Shown: in pieces, positions 1 to 5,285 of the stretch
How positions within the stretch are numbered: position 1 is the stretch's first letter
Layout: each line of letters opens with the position of its first letter
Assembly: GCA_031278025.1 (NCBI GenBank)
Contig: JAITLF010000109.1
Location: 1-5,590, forward strand
Direction: 5' to 3'
Source: Treponema sp.
Lineage (GTDB): Bacteria; Spirochaetota; Spirochaetia; Treponematales; Breznakiellaceae
Length of the DNA: 5,590 bases
Program-made: the position numbers and the translations under genes
The notes under the pieces: generated by a model
What the model saw: the letters and a program-made list of their open reading frames with translations, nothing else
What the model was told of the DNA's origin: nothing
The model's database searches: none

Positions 1-2745
1 GGCGCGGTACACCACGGGCTTATAAAAGCGGGCCTGCGGATGAAGGCTTCCATTATTGTTGAAACAGCGGAACCCCGCGAGATCATGCACTACGCCCTGC
101 TCTTTGGGTACGGGGCCGACCTTGTCGCGCCCTACGGCGCGTTTTACTCCATCGCCCTGATCTGCCGCTGTTACGACGGAAAGCGGCTTAAATCCTACGC
201 GGAGGCGGAAATTCAGTACATCAAGGGACTCCAGAAGGCCATGCTCAAGGTAATCTCCAAAATGGGGACCAGTACCCTGCGTTCCTACCGGGGGGCGCAG
301 ATATTCGAGGCAATCGGCCTTGGGGAAGAAGTGATCGAAAAGTGTTTCCGGGGAACCGTAAGCCGAATCGGCGGGGCGGGCTTCACGGAACTGGAGGCGG
401 AAGCGGTGTCGCGTTACCGGGAGGCGCTTGCCGTCTGGGAAAATTCCGCCGGTAAACCGGCCGCCGATGAGCCGGTCCCGGCGGATTTTCTGCTGGAAGA
501 CGGCGGCCAGTACCGGTGGCGCAAGTACGGCGAAAAACACGCCTGGAACCCGGAAACCATCTACCTGCTCCAGTGGGCCGCCCGCACCGGCGATTACGGA
601 AAATTCAAACAGTTTACCGCCCTGGCGGACGAACTCAACCGGAGCCCCCACGTAATCCGGGGCCTTTTGGATTTTGCCCCCCCCGGTTCTGTCGAAGGAG
701 GGCCGCCGGGGTCTGTCCCCATCGAAGAAGTCGAGCCGGCCGAGTCCCTTATGCGGCGCTTTACCACCGGTGCCATGTCCCTGGGTTCCCTTTCCAAAGA
801 GGCCCACGAAGCCATAGCCCAAACCATGAACGCCATTGGGAGCCGTTCCAATTCCGGCGAGGGCGGGGAACCCTCCGAGCGCTTTGAAAAACGGGCGGAC
901 GGGTCCTGGCTGAGGAGCGCCATCAAACAGGTGGCCTCGGCGCGCTTCGGCGTTACCAGCGAATACCTGGCAAACGCGGCGGAACTCCAGATCAAGATAG
1001 CCCAGGGCGCCAAGCCCGGCGAGGGCGGCCAATTGCCCGGACACAAGGTGGACGTAGCCATTGCCCGGACCCGGCACTCAACGCCGGGCGTTACCCTGAT
1101 AAGCCCGCCGCCCCATCACGACATATACTCAATTGAGGACCTGGCGGAACTTATCTTCGACCTGAAAAACGCCAACCCCCAGGCCAGGATCAGCGTCAAG
1201 CTGGTATCGGAAGACGGGGTGGGCACCATCGCCGCGGGAGTCGCCAAGGCCCACGCGGACAATATCCTGATTTCGGGCTATGACGGCGGGACCGGGGCAA
1301 GCCCCCAATCCAGCATACGCCACGCGGGCCTGCCCTGGGAACTCGGCATTTCCGAGACCCACCAGGTGCTGGTGAGGAACGGACTGCGGGGCCGGGTCCG
1401 CCTCATGACCGACGGGCAGCTCAAAACCGGCCGGGACATCGTGATCGCCGGGATGCTCGGCGCGGAGGAATTCGGCTTCGGCACTTCCGCCCTCATCGTC
1501 CTTGGCTGCGTGATGATGCGGAAATGCCACGAAAATACCTGCCCCATGGGCGTGGCAACCCAGGACCCGGAACTGCGGAAACGTTTTAAGGGAAAGAGCG
1601 GACACCTGGTCAACTTTTTCCGTTTTCTCGCGGAAGAAACCCGGGAGATCATGGCTTCCCTTGGCTTTCGTAAATTCGAGGAACTTGTCGGCCGCGGCGA
1701 ATACCTCGTGGAGCGGAAGCCGGAAGGCGCAAGCCCCGCGCCGGGAACCGGAGACGACGCCGGCCGGAGACTGAAAGCCGCGAAAGTTGCCGGCGTGGAC
1801 CTTTCACGGGTACTTGCCCGGCAGGAACTTCAGGAGGGCATTCCCGGCGGGGACGCCCTGTACTGTACCCAGGCCCAGATCCACAAGATCGACGATATAC
1901 TGGACAAGAAACTCATCGAGAAATGCCTCGCCGCCTTGGACCGGAAGATGCCCACCACCCTGGAATTCCCCGTCAGGAATACGGACCGCGCCGTGGGAAC
2001 CATGCTTTCCTACGAGGTGAGCAGGCGTCTTGGCGGCCGCGGGCTGCCGGAAAACTTTATCACCGTGGACTTTACCGGCTCCGCGGGGCAGAGCTTCGGC
2101 GCCTTCCTTGCCCGGGGGATCACCTTCCGGCTTGCCGGGGACAGCAACGACTACCTGGGCAAGGGGCTTTCCGGCGGCCGCATCGTCGTCTCTCCCCCGG
2201 AAGGATCAACCTTCAAAACCTACGAAAATATCATCATCGGGAACACGGTACTTTACGGCGCCACTTCCGGGAATCTCTACGCCGCCGGAGTCGCCGGCGA
2301 ACGTTTCTGCGTCAGGAATTCCGGGGCCACAGCCGTTGTGGAGGGCACCGGCGACCACTGCGCCGAGTACATGACCGGCGGCCGGGTAATCGTCCTGGGC
2401 AGGGTCGGCCGGAACTTCGCGGCCGGCATGTCCGGGGGCATAGCCTACGTGCTGGATACGGAGGGCAATTTCGGGTACTTCCTCAACCCCGGCCTGGTAG
2501 AACTTTCCGGCCTTGACACCGAGGAAGACGAAATTTTTGTCAGGGAAGAAATAGGCCAGCACATTTACTGGACCGGTTCCGCCTACGCGCGGGGTATACT
2601 CTACGGCTGGGAAGACTACAGGACCAAATTCGTCAAGGTACTGCCGGTCGAGTACAAGAAGGCCCTCCAGGAAATGAAATTGCGGGAACTGGATCGCAAG
2701 CTCTACGACATCCGCCTGCGGGAAGACATAGCGGAGAGAGTGTGA
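1..2745 (+). CDS. gltB: Glutamate synthase large chain, 3' part (5' end outside window)
   Basis: Glutamate synthase turns 2-oxoglutarate and glutamine-derived ammonia into two glutamates in the cytoplasm, using FMN and a 3Fe-4S cluster. The open frame runs from base 1 with no start needed: the codons before the first ATG (base 40) read AVHHGLIKAGLR, which continues the family's central domain, so that ATG is internal. Of 914 visible codons, roughly 1-140 are the end of the central domain (SKMGTSTLRSYRGAQIFEA, then SRIGG). About 250-570 form the FMN-binding synthase barrel (FTTGAMSLGS, GEGGQLPGHKV, SGYDGGTGASP). C503, C509 and C514 fit the CX5CX4C iron-sulfur pattern. About 670-860 form the GXGXG beta-helix (GTGDH near 782-786). 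The N-terminal amidotransferase domain, expected in a protein of about 1500 residues, lies off the left edge. No small-chain gene (gltD) follows, so the electron donor cannot be decided here. The linker near codons 570-600 is rich in G, A, P and D and looks non-conserved. Confidence 0.96.
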   Translation, partial: GAVHHGLIKAGLRMKASIIVETAEPREIMHYALLFGYGADLVAPYGAFYSIALICRCYDGKRLKSYAEAEIQYIKGLQKAMLKVISKMGTSTLRSYRGAQIFEAIGLGEEVIEKCFRGTVSRIGGAGFTELEAEAVSRYREALAVWENSAGKPAADEPVPADFLLEDGGQYRWRKYGEKHAWNPETIYLLQWAARTGDYGKFKQFTALADELNRSPHVIRGLLDFAPPGSVEGGPPGSVPIEEVEPAESLMRRFTTGAMSLGSLSKEAHEAIAQTMNAIGSRSNSGEGGEPSERFEKRADGSWLRSAIKQVASARFGVTSEYLANAAELQIKIAQGAKPGEGGQLPGHKVDVAIARTRHSTPGVTLISPPPHHDIYSIEDLAELIFDLKNANPQARISVKLVSEDGVGTIAAGVAKAHADNILISGYDGGTGASPQSSIRHAGLPWELGISETHQVLVRNGLRGRVRLMTDGQLKTGRDIVIAGMLGAEEFGFGTSALIVLGCVMMRKCHENTCPMGVATQDPELRKRFKGKSGHLVNFFRFLAEETREIMASLGFRKFEELVGRGEYLVERKPEGASPAPGTGDDAGRRLKAAKVAGVDLSRVLARQELQEGIPGGDALYCTQAQIHKIDDILDKKLIEKCLAALDRKMPTTLEFPVRNTDRAVGTMLSYEVSRRLGGRGLPENFITVDFTGSAGQSFGAFLARGITFRLAGDSNDYLGKGLSGGRIVVSPPEGSTFKTYENIIIGNTVLYGATSGNLYAAGVAGERFCVRNSGATAVVEGTGDHCAEYMTGGRVIVLGRVGRNFAAGMSGGIAYVLDTEGNFGYFLNPGLVELSGLDTEEDEIFVREEIGQHIYWTGSAYARGILYGWEDYRTKFVKVLPVEYKKALQEMKLRELDRKLYDIRLREDIAERV

Positions 2746-2758
2746 GTTAGTTGGGAGG

Positions 2759-2828
2759 TAACAGTTAGCAGATAACAGATAACAGATAACAGGTAGGAGG
2801 TAGGAGGTAGCAGGTAGCAGGTAGCGGT
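2759..2828. repeat. 7-bp tandem repeat, 10 units, consensus TARSAGN
   Basis: Ten head-to-tail heptamers begin 13 bases after the glutamate synthase stop. In order they are TAACAGT, TAGCAGA, TAACAGA twice, TAACAGG, TAGGAGG twice, TAGCAGG twice, and a decayed TAGCGGT. The units drift gradually from AT-rich to GC-rich types, which suggests local duplication plus mutation. Each unit starts with TAA or TAG on the + strand. Because 7 is not a multiple of 3, stops fall in all three frames. Short heptanucleotide repeats of this kind are known from several bacterial groups; their role is not established. Confidence 0.93.
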
Positions 2829-2841
2829 GTCGTGCTTGGGG

Positions 2842-2853
2842 TAAAACGTTTTA
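2842..2853. repeat. 12-bp perfect AT-rich palindrome (TAAAACGTTTTA)
   Basis: TAAAACGTTTTA equals its own reverse complement and is followed by TTTTG. It lies just past the heptamer array, about 100 bases after the glutamate synthase stop. It could be a protein-binding site or a weak part of a termination region. With no loop it is not a classical intrinsic terminator, and no function is assigned. Confidence 0.5.
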
Positions 2854-2900
2854 TTTTGTTATGTTATGGGCGGGTTTCGTAGCTTTGATTCGGTTTTTGG

Positions 2901-3058
2901 GCGCATCCCCGCCTGCGGCGGGGTCGGGCTATCCGGGGCTACGCGCTTCCGCGCTCCGGCCCCGCCTGCGGCGTGGCGGCCTTGCGGCCCCCCTCCTATC
3001 CCTTGCGCGCGCGCATTTCATGCGCGCCCCCTCCGGGGCCCGTAGGGGGTGTTGCGTC
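2901..3058. repeat. GC-rich cluster of palindromes, likely dispersed intergenic repeat
   Basis: This block is far more GC-rich than its flanks and consists of successive hairpin-capable units. CCCCGCC-TGC-GGCGGGG (2907-2923) has a 7-bp stem. CGGGGC (2934-2939) pairs with GCCCCG (2959-2964) around an inner GCGC-TTCC-GCGC. GGCC-TTGC-GGCC lies at 2978-2989. GCGCGCAT-TTC-ATGCGCGC (3009-3027) has a perfect 8-bp stem. CCCCCT (3027-3032) pairs with AGGGGG (3044-3049). A 14-base direct repeat, CCCCGCCTGCGGCG, occurs at 2907 and 2960. The + strand can be read as an Arg/Ala/Pro-rich open frame, but it has low complexity and runs into rex antisense, so I do not call it a gene. The block resembles dispersed palindromic repeats from other bacterial chromosomes; a multi-copy nature is inferred. 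Confidence 0.7.
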
Positions 3059-3100
3059 GCCAGGCCCAGGGGCGTTGCGTCAATCATGATACCGCACAAA

Positions 3101-3122
3101 CTAAGGTGCCTGGCACAGCTAG
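3101..3122. repeat. REP-like palindrome with core GTGCC-T-GGCAC
   Basis: GTGCC (3106-3110), a single T, and GGCAC (3112-3116) form a perfect 11-base inverted repeat. Flanking CTA (3101-3103) and TAG (3120-3122) can extend it with an internal bulge. The core resembles REP-type palindromes linked to Y1 (IS200-like, RAYT) transposases, known from the literature on REP sequences. No such transposase is in the window. It lies about 45 bases past the rex stop and might also mark the end of the rex transcript, although no T-run follows on the minus strand. Confidence 0.45.
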
Positions 3123-3161
3123 ATCTTTTAGAGGAAAAACTTGACCGTTTGTTTGGAGAAG

Positions 3162-3803
3162 TTACTGTTTTCCCCGGGTCATGTTCATGGCCACGCAGAG
3201 CATCGCGTAGCCCGATGAGAGATCCTCTTTTTGGACCACCACATTGTCCGGAACTCTTAATTTGATATTGGTAAAGTTCCATATCCCCCCAATACCGGCC
3301 CGAATCAAGACGTCTGTAGTTTCCTGGGCGGCGGAAGAAGGAACCGTGAGTATGGCGATTTTCACGCCGAAACTGCGTATTTGAATCTCCATGGTATCCG
3401 CCGGCAGCACCGTTACCCCGTGGATCACGGTCCCGTATTTCTGGGGGTTTCTGTCAAAGGCGGCCACGATGTTAAGGCCGTGAATTTGGAATTCTTTGTG
3501 CCCCATAAGGGCGGTTCCCAGACTGCCGGCGCCCACCAGAACCGCGTCCTGAATCGAATCCCAGCGGAGGAATCGTTCAATTGCGGCGATTAGAGCGGTA
3601 ATGGGGTACCCCTTCTTGGGTTTACCGATAATACCGGTAAGGGCCATATCCTTGCGCACCTGAATAGGCTCCAAATTGAGTTCCTGGGCGATAACGGTCC
3701 CCGATATGTACTCATCCCCTTCCTGTTGCAGCCGTTTTACGGCATACAGATAAGAAGGCAGCCGCCGTATGGAAGGAGCCGCGGCAATCTTTGGTTTTAC
3801 CAT
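3162..3803 (-). CDS. rex: Redox-sensing transcriptional repressor Rex
   Basis: Rex is a cytoplasmic homodimeric repressor that binds operator DNA when NADH is low and lets go when NADH rises, so it controls fermentative, hydrogen and respiratory genes. The 213-residue length is normal. Residues 11-66 form the winged helix (IRRLPSYLYAVKRL, then QVRKD at 48-52). Residues 88-190 form the Rossmann NAD(H) domain, with GAGSLG at 91-96 and the acidic D117 in VAAFDRNP, as expected for NAD preference. VPSSAAQ at 154-160 and the NF near 176-177 are also family marks. The C-terminal helix (about 194-209) would be the domain-swapped one. The wing reads TGIIGKPKKGY where many Rex proteins have YFGEFGKRGVGY, so operator preference may differ. 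The ATG is fixed by an in-frame TAA three codons upstream. There is no Shine-Dalgarno sequence. The gene converges with glutamate synthase. Confidence 0.95.
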   Translation of the reverse strand: MVKPKIAAAPSIRRLPSYLYAVKRLQQEGDEYISGTVIAQELNLEPIQVRKDMALTGIIGKPKKGYPITALIAAIERFLRWDSIQDAVLVGAGSLGTALMGHKEFQIHGLNIVAAFDRNPQKYGTVIHGVTVLPADTMEIQIRSFGVKIAILTVPSSAAQETTDVLIRAGIGGIWNFTNIKLRVPDNVVVQKEDLSSGYAMLCVAMNMTRGKQ

Positions 3804-3811
3804 TATTTTTT

Positions 3812-3840
3812 ATTTTATATTGAAACTGGCAAATTAACAA
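3812..3840 (-). promoter_or_regulatory. Candidate rex promoter, possibly giving a leaderless mRNA
   Basis: On the minus strand TTGTTA (3835-3840) and TAAAAT (3812-3817) are separated by exactly 17 bases, matching the sigma-70 -35/-10 consensus at 4/6 and 5/6 positions. Only 8 bases separate the -10 box from the rex ATG, so transcription would begin at or within a few bases of the start codon. This fits the absence of a ribosome binding site. The -35 region includes TTGTTAA, which looks like one half of a clostridial-type Rex operator, but the second half is not present at the normal spacing. Confidence 0.45.
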
Positions 3841-3855
3841 GCAATTTTATGCGTA

Positions 3856-3861
3856 ATTATA
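3856..3861 (-). promoter_or_regulatory. Alternative -10 box for rex (TATAAT)
   Basis: A perfect TATAAT lies on the minus strand 52 bases before the rex ATG. The hexamer 17 bases further upstream is GGGAAT, a poor -35. If used, it would give a leader of about 45 bases, still without a Shine-Dalgarno sequence. It competes with the closer promoter candidate. Confidence 0.35.
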
Positions 3862-3933
3862 CATTAGGCTCACGAAGCATTCCCGCCTATTCGTTACCCT
3901 GGCAGCCTGTTGCGCTTCGCGCATAAAATCCCC

Positions 3934-3958
3934 AAAAATCGCCCGCAAGGTGATTTTT
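3934..3958 (-). terminator. Hairpin with A/T arms between membrane gene and rex, likely terminator
   Basis: AAAAATCGCC, loop CGCAA, and GGTGATTTTT make a 10-base-pair hairpin (one G-U pair in + strand RNA, one A-C mismatch in minus strand RNA) with A-run and T-run arms. On the minus strand it lies 42 bases after the membrane gene stop and before the rex promoter candidates, so it may end the membrane gene's transcript. The T-run is part of the stem and is followed by GGGG, not by more T, so it is not a textbook terminator. It may also act on the + strand. Confidence 0.45.
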
Positions 3959-3963
3959 CCCCT

Positions 3964-4032
3964 GCAAACTCCGTCGAACCAGAGGTTCGTTGGCGGCGGC
4001 TTATAACCACAGATACACCTGGCGGAGTTTGC
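3964..4032. repeat. Nested inverted repeats at the 3' end of the membrane gene
   Basis: GCAAACTCCG (3964-3973) is the exact reverse complement of CGGAGTTTGC (4023-4032), which lies inside the last codons of the membrane gene. Between them sits a perfect hairpin, CGAACC-AGA-GGTTCG (3975-3989). Together with the hairpin at 3934-3958 this makes a compact, foldable 3' end for the membrane gene mRNA. It could stabilise the transcript or belong to a dispersed repeat. The GGTTCG piece recalls a tRNA T-loop, but no tRNA surrounds it. Confidence 0.5.
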
Positions 4033-4834
4033 CGCAGATAAACAGGGTGCCCAGAACCAGGCAGACAAGGCCGGGAAGCGGGGTAAGCCAGGTGTCCGCG
4101 CGGAGGAACAGGCCGCGACCCAGAAGCGCGAGAAAAGTGCCCCCGCCGATAAAAAGATATTCCCGGGAACTGCGGGTTTGGGCGGATACCACAAAACTGA
4201 TCGCGGTTATCAGGGTAAGGGCGACTTCTACCAGCGCGAACATGGTACTGTAGCCCGAGATCATGCTGAAGCTTGAATCCCAGGAAAAACCGTCGACCGG
4301 TATTCCCACGGCAATTACCAGGGCGGACAGGGTGATGATGAGGATGGCGGAACGCTGACTCTGCAGTTCCAGGCCCGCGGCGCAGACGCTGGCGGTAAAA
4401 ATGGAAAAAATACCGAAATAACGGCCGAATAGCAGGAAACGCTGGGCCAAACTGAGGGAAACCCCGGGGAGTTCCAGGGCTATACGCAGGGGCGGCATGA
4501 TTCGGGCGGCCTCAAAGGAAAAAGAAAGGGCAAAAAAGGCGACAAAGAGGATCTCCGGCGATTGGGTCTTTTCAAAGTAGTAAAAGATAAAGACCATCGT
4601 AATAAGCGAGTAGAAGACCGCGGTGATCATCGTAATATAGGGGACCAGAGGAACAGGGGCCAGAAAGCGGATATTGGCCGCGGCCAAAAAATCCGAAGAC
4701 CGGCCGGCTGCCGTCCGCAACAATTCCGGGTAAAAGGGCAACGCAGTATACGAGGCGATTAGAAGAAACACCAGAATTGCCAGTGAAAAGACAATCCCGG
4801 CTTTAAAAACCGTGTTGCGGTTGGAAAGAGTCAT
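4001..4834 (-). CDS. Hypothetical polytopic membrane protein, 7-8 segments
   Basis: I do not recognise the family. The 277-residue product is strongly hydrophobic, with likely membrane segments near residues 11-32, 61-87, 93-113, 133-155, 161-180, 192-218, 225-244 and 250-268, so it sits in the cytoplasmic membrane. The loop after the first segment (about 33-60) is the longest soluble part. There is no clear transporter signature, catalytic triad or cytoplasmic signalling domain. Single charged residues between helices (R111, R117, R138, E203, R240) might line a site, which is only a guess. The ATG at 4834 has a weak purine-rich AGAAAG about 6 bases upstream. Translation ends with TAA at 4001-4003. 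The gene points the same way as rex, 197 bases upstream of it, with a terminator-like hairpin in between, so co-transcription is uncertain. Its upstream region is taken up almost at once by the inverted-repeat element. Confidence is for a real gene, not for function. Confidence 0.82.
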   Translation of the reverse strand: MTLSNRNTVFKAGIVFSLAILVFLLIASYTALPFYPELLRTAAGRSSDFLAAANIRFLAPVPLVPYITMITAVFYSLITMVFIFYYFEKTQSPEILFVAFFALSFSFEAARIMPPLRIALELPGVSLSLAQRFLLFGRYFGIFSIFTASVCAAGLELQSQRSAILIITLSALVIAVGIPVDGFSWDSSFSMISGYSTMFALVEVALTLITAISFVVSAQTRSSREYLFIGGGTFLALLGRGLFLRADTWLTPLPGLVCLVLGTLFICGKLRQVYLWL

Positions 4835-4859
4835 AATAGCTTTCTTTCTATAACAATCA

Positions 4860-5115
4860 GCAACTATTCAGTCGTAGCGCAATTTCAGAACTTTTCTTGT
4901 TCGCCAATGCTTTAACAAAGGGGACAGGGAAGCCGTTCCCGCCTGGTCGCGGCATTAAGGCCCTTTCGCCCCCAATCGGCCCTCCGACATTGTCTTTATT
5001 GCGGCATTTACCGGACCTCTCACCTGCGGCACGGATGCCTCGGACTTTCGGTCCGGAAACGCGCCCACCAGTTCGCACACAACCTCGTGTGTCCCGCAGG
5101 CGACTGAATAGTTAC
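4860..5115. mobile_element. MITE-like element bounded by 13-15 bp inverted repeats
   Basis: AACTATTCAGTCG (4862-4874) is the exact reverse complement of CGACTGAATAGTT (5101-5113). Allowing one mismatch, the match extends to 15 bases (4860-4874 and 5101-5115). The 226 bases inside have no convincing gene. The frames that stay open on both strands are short, Arg/Gly/Pro-rich and unlike known transposases. Internal sequence can fold into several stems: GGGAA-GCCG-TTCCC (4927-4940), CGGAC-TTTCG-GTCCG (5041-5055), CACAC-AACCTC-GTGTG (5076-5091), and a competing 7-bp pairing of CCGGACC (5011-5017) with GGTCCGG (5050-5056). Terminal repeats, small size and lack of coding are what a miniature inverted-repeat transposable element shows. 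I see no clean target duplication. A structured RNA gene on the minus strand is the main alternative. Confidence 0.68.
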
Positions 5116-5129
5116 ACTGAATAATTACA
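5101..5129. repeat. Tandem 13-bp copies of the element's terminal repeat
   Basis: Read on the minus strand, the right end carries TGTAATTATTCAG followed directly by TGTAACTATTCAG, two 13-base units differing at one base. The inner unit is part of the terminal inverted repeat. At the left end a degenerate counterpart of the outer unit, TATAACAATCAG, lies at 4849-4860, so the doubled end may have been symmetrical. Doubled ends could be transposase binding sites or the result of one insertion next to another. Confidence 0.6.
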
Positions 5130-5211
5130 ACCAGTATAGACCAATTCCGTTTTTTTCTCAAGTGGCGCCTGTGAGGATTATCACCGCCTACCCGGCGCTT
5201 TCACGGCAGGG

Positions 5212-5239
5212 AAAAAAGCGACCGGCGCCAAAAGACCGC
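5212..5239 (-). terminator. Putative intrinsic terminator of the Rpn-like gene
   Basis: On the minus strand GCGGTC (5239-5234) can pair with GGTCGC (5223-5218) through four Watson-Crick and two G-U pairs, with a 10-base loop, followed at once by TTTTTT (5217-5212). It lies 46 bases after the stop of the Rpn-like gene and before the inverted-repeat element. The stem is short and weak, so this is a plausible but not strong terminator. The rest of the gene-free stretch 5130-5285 shows only two GGCGCC palindromes (5164, 5224) and a T7 run at 5150-5156. Confidence 0.42.
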
Positions 5240-5285
5240 GATTTTCAGTTTAACGTGAGTTTGACGATACCTTGAGGGGGAAGCC

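Noticed and set aside
40..2745. ATG at base 40 as the start of glutamate synthase
   Set aside because: The frame is open upstream to base 1 and encodes conserved family sequence, so the ATG is internal.
2759..2828. CRISPR array
   Set aside because: Units are 7 bases with no spacers; this is a simple tandem repeat.
2861..3265. 134-codon open frame on + strand
   Set aside because: Low-complexity Arg/Ala/Pro reading of the GC-rich palindromes that overlaps the rex 3' end in antisense; no ribosome binding site or family resemblance.
3972..3992. tRNA T-arm (GGTTCG)
   Set aside because: No acceptor stem, D-arm or anticodon arm can be built around it; it is just one arm of a small hairpin.
3847..4194. 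115-codon open frame on the minus strand
   Set aside because: Out-of-frame reading over the membrane gene's 3' end, extending into the structured intergenic region; no family resemblance.
4955..5095. Group II intron, RNase P RNA, tmRNA or cobalamin riboswitch on the minus strand
   Set aside because: GTGTGCG resembles a group II intron 5' end, but no domain V is seen. The conserved cores of the other RNAs are also absent.
4857..5161. Short open frames on both strands within the inverted-repeat element
   Set aside because: They overlap one another in several frames, are Arg/Gly/Pro-rich, run through the terminal repeats and match no transposase motif I know.
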